Source: Megalobrama amblycephala (lineage: Eukaryota > Chordata > Actinopteri > Cypriniformes > Xenocyprididae). From it: a DNA stretch of 64,000 nucleotides. The translations under genes were made by a program, and so were the position numbers. How positions within the stretch are numbered: the first letter of the stretch is position 1; each line of letters starts with the position of its first letter. Positions 57,111 to 64,000 of the stretch are shown here, piece after piece. Where the stretch lies: positions 20,018,651-20,082,650 of the forward strand of contig NC_063049.1 of NCBI RefSeq assembly GCF_018812025.1. Reading direction: 5' to 3'. The notes beneath the pieces are model-generated. The model did not search any database. It saw only the letters and a program-made list of their open reading frames with translations, and was not told the origin of the DNA.

Positions 57111-57397
57111 TGTCACAGTCTATTTGAAATAAAGGTGAGGAAAGGATCTAAGTGCAGCAGTATAAAGTTTTTACTAAACAATGAACTCAGAAGCCAAACA
57201 ACCAGGGAATAACGAGACGAGAACAAAGAACTGAAAGAAACACAGCTTAAATACACAACCAAACACGAAGTGAACCACAGGTGTAACTGAATCAGTAACC
57301 GAGGCAACAAAAATGGCAATTAACACTAGAAAAAGGGGAAAACTAGAACAAAGGAAACATGTACAAAACACAGGACAAAATTAGCATAACCCTGACA
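57111..57397 (-). mobile_element. solo LTR, minus strand
   Basis: On the minus strand starts TGTCAGGGTTATGCTAATTT (from 57397) and ends AGACTGTGACA at 57111. The 5-mer CATAT flanks it on both sides (57106-57110, 57398-57402). Contains CACCTGTGGTTCACTTCGTG and a TATTTAAGCTGTG box. 287 bp, no internal region. Confidence 0.88.
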
Positions 57398-57402
57398 CAT
57401 AT

Positions 57403-57856
57403 GTGCAAAATGTTACTACATTGCTTCTTGCACATTTTGCAACACTAAAAGCATGTCTATTTTTTTCCAAAACAAACAAGCATGAATGAAAATTTTATTA
57501 TGTTAGTTGTTGTACATATCATGGCAGTTCAGAAATGTAATATCCTGTGAGTGGCGCTAAAAGGTTAATGCTCTATTGCATTTGAAAATAACATACCACC
57601 TACACTAAACCTAACCGATAGTGTTAGCAAGAGCAAACATGAGATAAAAATGCCTTCGCTACAGCAGCCATGCCATTTTAGCTTGAACACTTTTACTGAG
57701 TTCACCATGTCAGAAAAGCCATATATATGGAGCAGGTTATGTGAAGCAAAAGTCAAAATTAATTGATTTACAAATCATGCACTATGGTAAAAATGTGTTT
57801 TGAGGTCAAAACCAGTACTGGAGGTAATGCTTTACAAGTATTGCCAGTTAAGTAAG
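57403..57856. other. non-coding DNA, no gene seen
   Basis: No exon or element end was recognised. GAGTGGCGCTAAAAGGTTAA and ACCTACACTAAACCTAACCG at 57549-57614 echo the body of the foldback at 38051-38857 (GAGCGGCGCTAAAAGCG; CACTACGCCTAAACCTACCC), so a decayed relative of that family is likely here (57540-57830). Confidence 0.4.
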
Positions 57857-58187
57857 TGTGACGAGCAGGGCGGGCGAGAGCCGTGAGGGAATGGCGCGAG
57901 GCCGGTGACGCGAGTGATAATGAGCGTCACCTGCGAGGCGTGCCGGCCTCGAGTCTCTCACGGAGGAGCTCCGGAGGCATAAAAGGAGGAGCGACATCAG
58001 TGAAGGACGAGAGAGGACCAGGCCTGGACTTTACCTTATGTTTTATTATGTTTGTGTGGCCGGCAGACGTCCGCGAGGGTCTGCCGGCATTACTTTCGTT
58101 TTGTTCTTTGTTTATTTTACATTAAAGTTACGTTGAATGTTCGCCGGTTCCCGCCTCCTTCTTCCCACATTTACGAACCGTGTTACA
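57857..58187 (+). mobile_element. solo LTR, GC-rich family, copy 2
   Basis: Starts TGTGACGAGCAGGGCGGGCG and ends GAACCGTGTTACA, flanked by GTAAG on both sides (57852-57856, 58188-58192). Same family and orientation as 27906-28225, with several substitutions and small indels (331 versus 320 bp). Shares the CATAAAAGG box and the GCCGGCAGAC/GTCTGCCGGC hairpin. Confidence 0.92.
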
Positions 58188-58192
58188 GTAAG

Positions 58193-58812
58193 CAAATTAT
58201 TTTTTGCAAGTAGAGTGTAAAGCATTACTTTACAGAATAAAAAAAATCTGAGTTACTTTTTTAAAATAAGTAATGCAAGTTACTTTGTTTTCCCATTTAT
58301 TGACTGACAGCTCTCCTGTCCTCATGTTGAGAGAAATCAGGCATAAACATGACGGTTATTGTAGTTCTAGAATATGTGAGGATGCATTTACTCATCTCAC
58401 TTGCACAAAAACAGATTCAGTAAATGAATAAAAACAGTGAAATGCAAACTCAAAATATTATGCAAACCTGCAATAATTAAATATGTTAAATAATACATAA
58501 TTTATGCATTTAATGTCACTTTATGAACCAATGTCTTTGCCATTGACCTTCGATGATCCAATTCAACCATACTAATAAGCAAAAAAGATTTAGTTAAACA
58601 TCACGTGTTTCTTTTTTCTTTTCTTTTTTTATTGCTGAAGTAAGAGTGTTGAACTTTCTTCTCCTGCATCATTTCACTTTTAGTGGTAATGGGCCTACAC
58701 ATTTGCCAAAAATACAACTTTTGGTTTTTGTTATTAAAAACAAACTAGCAAGCCTAGCCCAGGGTAGAAAAAGTAATGCAAACCTAATGCATTGCTTTCC
58801 ATAAAAAGTAAG
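58193..58812. other. non-coding DNA, no gene seen
   Basis: AT-rich with TTACTTT-type scraps (CAAGTTACTTTGTTTTCCCA at about 58267, AAAAAGTAATGCAAACCTAA at about 58768) reminiscent of hAT-type ends at both sides of 58193-60070. So 58813-59983 may itself be nested in an older hAT relative. Confidence 0.35.
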
Positions 58813-59991
58813 GGTAACACTTTACTTGAAGGGGTGTGCATAAGACTGACATGACACCTTCATAATCTTGACATGACACGTGTCATGAAGATGAAGGAGG
58901 TTTTATGCATGTTTATGACAACTGTCATTAAATGTCATTCGCTCAATTATGTCATTTTTAATGCAAAGATGACATTGTTTGAGATGTCTTTGTTACAACA
59001 ACTTGACATAAACCAACACATCATAACCTGTCAGTGTCTTTGTCATGACAACTTGACATTAGCAAAACATAACCTGTCATAAACATGACATAGCAGATTA
59101 ATTATCAAACTTAAAAAACTACTTAGCTTTATGGGTTAACATTACATTACATTATTTTGGTAACACTTCAGTATAGGGAACACATTTATAAACGATTAAC
59201 TATGACTTTTCCCTCAATGAACTCTTAATTTACTGCTTATTATAGTTAATTGTTATGTTTAGGTATTGGGTAGGATTAAGAATGTAGAATAAGATCATGC
59301 AGAATAAGGCATTAATATGTGCTTTATAAGTATTAATAAATAGCCAATATTTTAGCCATATGAATGCTAATAGTAATAAGCAACTAGTTAAAAGACCCTA
59401 AAATAAAGTGTTACCATTATTTTATAACAGTGTCATCTTTTTTACGAAATTTGAAATTGTCTATTATCTGACCTTCTGTTGGAGGAAACTTAAAAAAACA
59501 ACAACAACAACAACAACAAAAAAAAAACATGAAATGAAAAATAGTCATGACTCTGTTATAAAATTATTTGTCAGAGTATTGTCACTTAATGACATTTTAA
59601 TGACAAGTTCAATTTGTACCACTGTACTTGAGCTCAAGATACATATTTATGACACTATTATAATGGCCTCATGACAGCCAATGTCAAAACCAACCACATG
59701 ACAGTTTAATGTAATGTTAACCCATAAAGCTAAATAATGTCAAGTTGTCATGACAAAGACACTGACAGGTTATGATATATTGGTTTATGTCAAGTTGTCA
59801 TAACTCGGACATCTCAAACAATGTCATCTTTGCATTAAAAATGACATAATTGAGCGAATGACACTTAATGACAGTTGTCATAAACATTCATAAAACCTCC
59901 TTCATATTCATGACATGTGTCATGTCATGATTATGAAGGTGTCATGTCAGTCTTATGCACACCCCTTCAAGTAAAGTGTTACCAAAGTAAG
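58805..59991. mobile_element. hAT-type foldback MITE (GGTAACACTTTACTT ends)
   Basis: The element is 58813-59983, with 8-bp AAAGTAAG on both sides (58805-58812, 59984-59991). Ends GGTAACACTTTACTTGAAGG and complement. The arms pair for almost 300 bp (e.g. CATAAGACTGACATGACACC left; its complement at about 59930-59955). It carries the nested MITE at 59159-59415. Open frames at 58873-59082 and 59408-59674 are not coding. Confidence 0.92.
59151..59423. mobile_element. small MITE nested in the hAT-type MITE
   Basis: The element is 59159-59415 (257 bp), with ATTATTTT on both sides (59151-59158, 59416-59423). Ends GGTAACACTTCAGTATAGGG and CTAAAATAAAGTGTTACC. It shares the first nine bases with its host MITE, so related transposases may have moved both. 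Confidence 0.9.
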
Positions 59992-60261
59992 CAAGTAACA
60001 CAATTAGTTGTAGGGAGAAACGCAATATTGTAATACAATACTTTTAAAAGTAACTTTTCCCAACATTGGTCACAACACAGAAAGAATCACACCAAAATAA
60101 TTCAGCTGGAAACTGCAGTGAATTGTATGAATAGGTACATTTTGGGAGTTTTGCAAAAATGTAGGTAGAGGGACATTTTTCCATTTGTCCTCAAATGGAG
60201 GTTTTATCTTTATCAAACTTCAGGTGACAAAATGTTGCCCAAAGTATAACTGAGTAAACAC

Positions 60262-60325
60262 ACTCTCTCTCTCTCTCTCTCTCTCTCTCACGCACATACA
60301 CACAGAGAGAGAGAGAGAGAGAGAT
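60262..60325 (+). repeat. (CT)n and (GA)n microsatellite pair
   Basis: About 14 CT units (60262-60289) followed after CACGCACATACACA by about 11 GA units (60304-60325). The two runs are complementary. Confidence 0.95.
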
Positions 60326-60501
60326 AGAGCTGGCAGGAGAGGCCAGTTCTGGAGCTGTGAGGCTGAAGCAGATGGGCTCTCATCTCTGCATGTTCTTTTG
60401 ATGATATTCTCCATCTTGTGAGATTTGTTGAGATTCAACCAAGTCGCCTCCCTTCTAAATGGTCAGGCAGATGGCTTTTTGCTCTATTTATCTGTCTCTT
60501 G

Positions 60502-60503
<2 letters not shown>

Positions 60504-60540
<37 letters not shown>
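60504..60540 (+). repeat. (GT)n microsatellite
   Basis: About 18 GT units. A shorter GTGTGTGTGAGTGAGTG stretch lies at 60696-60712. Confidence 0.95.
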
Positions 60541-60541
<1 letters not shown>

Positions 60542-61725
60542 AGCCTTCAGCTGTTCTTCATTGAGCTCAATATACAATGTATCATCAGAAAAGACACTGA
60601 TAGACTCAACTCACAAAGGGGCTGAACAGGTGAGGTGCTGAAACACTGAAACAATCTTACAGCCAGAGAAAAGCATTGGCAATGTTCTTTCTAAGTGTGT
60701 GTGTGTGAGTGAGTGAAAGAGAGAATCGAGTGTGAAGCTCTCATGGCAGTGTGCCTGGGGCAGAGGGGAGCAGGTGTAACAATTTTTGAATCAACTGTCC
60801 TGAATGAAGCTAAACCAGACTCTCTATTCATATCCAACATGAAAAGATTGTATCAAGCTATAAAAAGCTTATTTCAAAACAAAATGTGTTTAATAATTAT
60901 ATAGAGGCCTTACAAATAATACAAATCGTTCTTATATCACATTGGACAAACATTCTATTAGAAGCACTTTGGGGATATTTCAGCGCACAGGCCATTGATT
61001 AGCTGAGAAGTGCTCACAAAAGACTAAAGATCATGAACCAAAGGTTTCCATGCATGGTTAAAAGGATGCTGCAGGGGTTAGCAATGGATGGTCATGCCCG
61101 TCATTCATTTCTGTGTCATTTACCTGTATCCAGGCCAGTGTCAGCATTGATTTGTCAGGAAAAAACCAAAAGAATGTGCCTCATTACACCACCAGTGCTC
61201 ACCTACTGTGAAACTGAGAGCTTTGGGTTCACTTCTTTGTTCACTTTTGTGAAAATGTCCTTTCTGCCGCACAACGGCCCCCTTACATGTCTTCATGCTG
61301 CTTCATTGGTCTGCTCTCCTCCCCATGGGTCTCATTTGAGGAAGCTGCCTGCAATTGGAAAGATGTGTGCAACAGAACCGTTTGATAGGGCTGAACTATC
61401 AGGGATCCAGTGGTCCTCTGGGCTTTCGTCTGCCAAATAACATCCGGCCCACAATACTTTAACAACCAGCCTGAGCCTTTATTTCCTCTCACACTTGCAT
61501 GTAACACTGCTGTTTTGAGCTTTGGTGACTTTTAATGACTTAAAGAAACTAAGTAGCACCAAAAACACCAGATGTCTGTGTCTACAAAATGAATATTGGG
61601 TCTCATTAAATTTAGCATTAACAAATTATATTTTATTAGTTTAAAACTTTATATCTGAATGCCTCAGTATATATCAATTTAATTTAATCAATATATCAAT
61701 TTAATCCTTTTTTTAAAGAATTAAG

Positions 61726-62454
61726 AATTAAAATTTCCTGTTAATTTACTCACTCCCATGTCATCCAAGATGTTTATGTCCTTCTTTCTTCAATCGAAAA
61801 GAAATTAAGGTTTTTGAGGAAAACATGCCAGGATTTTTCTCCATATAGCGGACTTCAACGGCTACCAACAGGTTGAAGGTCAAAATTGCAGTTTCAGTGC
61901 ATCTTCAAACGATCGGTCATTTTCTAAAGAAAAAAAAAATTGTATACTTTTTAACCACAAATGCTCATCTTGCACTAGCTCTATGATGTGGCAGGCATTA
62001 TGTAATCATGTTGGAAAGGTCACGCATGATGTAGGCGGAAGTAACGCGGTAGGGTGAAAAACTACATCTCATTTTCTCCTCCAACTTCAAAATCGTCCGA
62101 CATCATTGTTTTACCTTTTTTTGTGAAGGGTGTTTGACTTAGTCTTTGCCCGATTGCTTTGTAAGCATTTGTCTTTAAAAAGTATATACTTTTTTTCTTT
62201 TTTTCAGAAAATGGCCGATTGTTTCTCTAGATAAGACCCTTATTCCTTGGCTGGGATCGTGTAGAGCCCTTTGAAGCTGCATTGAAACTGCAATTTCAAC
62301 CTTCAACCCGTTTAACCCTGTTGAAGTCCACTATATGGAGAAAAATCCTGGAATATTTTCCTCAAAAACCTTAATTTCTTTTCGACTGAAGAAAGAAAGA
62401 CATGAATATCTTGGATGACATGGGGGTGAGTTAATTATCAGGAAATTTTAATTC
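61726..62454. mobile_element. foldback MITE (AATTAAAATTTCCTG ends)
   Basis: Left AATTAAAATTTCCTG and right CAGGAAATTTTAATT are perfect complements. The arms continue through CTCCCATGTCATCCAAGATG, CGAAAAGAAATTAAGGTTTT and GATTTTTCTCCATATAG with their complements on the right. The left arm lacks a segment that the right arm keeps (about 62230-62275, AGACCCTTATTCCTTGGCTG). The element belongs to a very common cyprinid MITE family. No coding. Confidence 0.88.
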
Positions 62455-64000
62455 TGAAATGAACTGTCATAGTACGATGCATCACTGAAGAAATCAACTA
62501 GCTAGTCACGACTGTTTCCCGAAACCATATTGTCACAAATTTGTCGTTCAACCATGCATGATGGTGAATGATGTCACACAGGTGATGGACTAATAACTTC
62601 TTTTAATGAATGTGTTTGAGATCAAATTAATGCTACATTTTTTGCAATTACAGACATGGCATCTGAGGATTAATTCTCTTTTTTTTTCAGTTATTTTGCT
62701 TTATTTCCAGATTCAATAATAGGCTCGATCTTATGTACTAGAGCACATACGCACATGCGCACTCTTCAAAAAACGGTGCATCAAATCTCTTGACAAACTA
62801 AAAGAGGTAAATGACATTTGTATATATTCAGAATGAATGTACTGAATGTCTTGCTTAATGGCTGAATGGCTTGCTTATTTTGCTCAAGATAAGGATAAGG
62901 TCCACATGTCATACAAACAAGAAACTATGCTTCTAACCACAGGTCAAGAGCTGTCATTCCAACCACACAACTTAGCAATGCTGTTTGTGAATGTTCGTTG
63001 GAACTCTGGTTTCGAGAAACACCGACTCGTTGAACTATGCTGGTAACGACAGAACTTGCAACAATAGTTGGCTAATGATGCTTTTGGGAAATGCACTGGA
63101 TTGGTTGATTGGAATGTTGTTCCAGGATTAGGTGGAAATTAGGTTCTGCTTAACCCAGCCACAGCCTAGCAACAATAACTCATACTAATTCATTATACTA
63201 ATTCATTTTTCATGGGATTTACATAACGTTTTTCTAACGTTTTAATGCTCTCATTGTTTGCTCTGCTTCACTGTTGTTCAGCTCCCCTAAAGAAATATGA
63301 AAAGCTTTCTGTGCCAGTGGATGCATACGGTTAGAGCAATCAAAACACTTTCTGTTCCCTGAGTTGACTGAATTAAGGTGCATGTGCCGAAACAGATGTC
63401 CATGCAGATGTCAAGCTGAAGTTAGAACAAAATATATGAATCATGTGCCAATATAAGGAAGTTTTATAGTCTATTTTGAATGGGGTTTTTGTGATTCAAT
63501 AAACACATCAAAAATCCCAATTTCATTAATTCACAGCTCTTATCTAGTGCGTGCTGTGGATGTGCAAAAGCAATTTTTAGCTAAGCTGCATTTTGAACAG
63601 ATTAAGAGTGGAGAGACAATCTCATAGCTCACAGTATTTCTGTCTATAAGTTGTCATAAAATCAATGCCTCTTTGGAGAAAATGAATGGGATTTTTACTT
63701 CCGTAAACCGACTATTGTCTTAAAGAAAGCAGCTTGGCACAGTTAATTTCAAAAGAGTTCAAATGAATAGTTTGTATATATTTTAAATGCCAGAATGAAT
63801 GAGATCATTTTTAATGTCCTAATATCTTCCTTAATACAACTTGGCATGTTTTGTTCTATTAAGTCCATCATACTGATATATCAATCAAAGCAAGGAAAAA
63901 TGAGAGAGAATCAAATAAAAACTCTTGAAAATCCATTTCCTTTTGATTGCGCACAAAAAATCAGCCTCGTTACATCTTGACATGCAGTTTTTTTCGGTTA
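62455..64000. other. non-coding DNA, no gene seen
   Basis: No exon, RNA gene or clear transposon end. Small frames (62846-63046, 63795-63980) are unrecognised. Composition is AT-rich throughout. Confidence 0.4.

Larger units (their letters stand above)
59992..61725. other. non-coding DNA with microsatellites
   Basis: No supported gene. The 135-codon frame at 61033-61440 has no recognised domain, no splice context and an unremarkable composition. 60950-61500 looks like unique DNA. Confidence 0.4.

Noticed and set aside
61033..61440. 135-codon plus-strand frame
   Set aside because: No homology recognised, no splice context, length within what chance allows in 64 kb.

Overview
The window looks like nuclear DNA of a cyprinid-type teleost. 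Evidence: one vertebrate gene split into small GT-AG exons, AT-rich DNA with long CA/CT/GT microsatellites, and a dense load of repeats familiar from carp and zebrafish genomes (Tc1-like elements, TTAA-target MITEs, hAT-type MITEs, Ty3/Gypsy-type LTR elements and solo LTRs, an L2/Rex-like LINE fragment, a tRNA-derived SINE). Nothing prokaryotic is visible.

Left end (1-6360): the only host gene is nup35 (nucleoporin Nup35/Nup53), on the minus strand. Eight coding exons can be placed base by base between 6191 (ATG) and 3408, in consistent phase (283 codons). The last exon, about 25 codons in the family, is not in the window, so the final intron exceeds 3.4 kb. A GC-richer patch with ETS-like motifs (about 6192-6360) is the likely promoter. 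A foldback MITE lies in intron 3; a second MITE and a possible old hAT lie in the incomplete last intron.

6.4-22.8 kb: no host gene. It holds a teleost repeat carrying a nested TTAA MITE (7.8-9.35 kb), a piggyBac-like MITE (10.2-11.0 kb), a dead Tc1 element between two copies of a 304-bp duplication (15.3-17.7 kb), two TTAA MITEs (19.2 and 21.7 kb, the second with a 58-bp tandem repeat), and a solo LTR.

22.8-30.8 kb: a young, nearly complete Ty3/Gypsy element (22817-27232) with 179-bp LTRs, a 5-bp target duplication and a 1155-codon Gag-Pol frame lacking the RNase H domain; then a solo LTR, a Tc1 remnant with a SINE head, and an inverted-repeat array.

30.8-42.2 kb: a probable solo LTR with a nested MITE, a hAT-type foldback with a tRNA-like segment nested in a TTAA MITE (37.2-38.9 kb), a 1.7-kb foldback with an expanded minisatellite in its arms (39.1-40.8 kb), and another TTAA MITE.

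42.5-51.3 kb: a stack of insertions. An old LTR retroelement is interrupted by a LINE, a hAT and a TTAA element, the hAT and TTAA element with target duplications still readable. Beside it lies a complete but pol-less Gypsy element on the minus strand (49319-51297).

51.3-64 kb: mainly unique non-coding DNA with further MITEs (one hAT MITE inside another, both with 8-bp target duplications), two solo LTRs and microsatellites. Some unique blocks look like candidate conserved non-coding elements, but that needs alignment. I see no operon-like or novel multi-gene system. The interest lies in the mobile-element archaeology.
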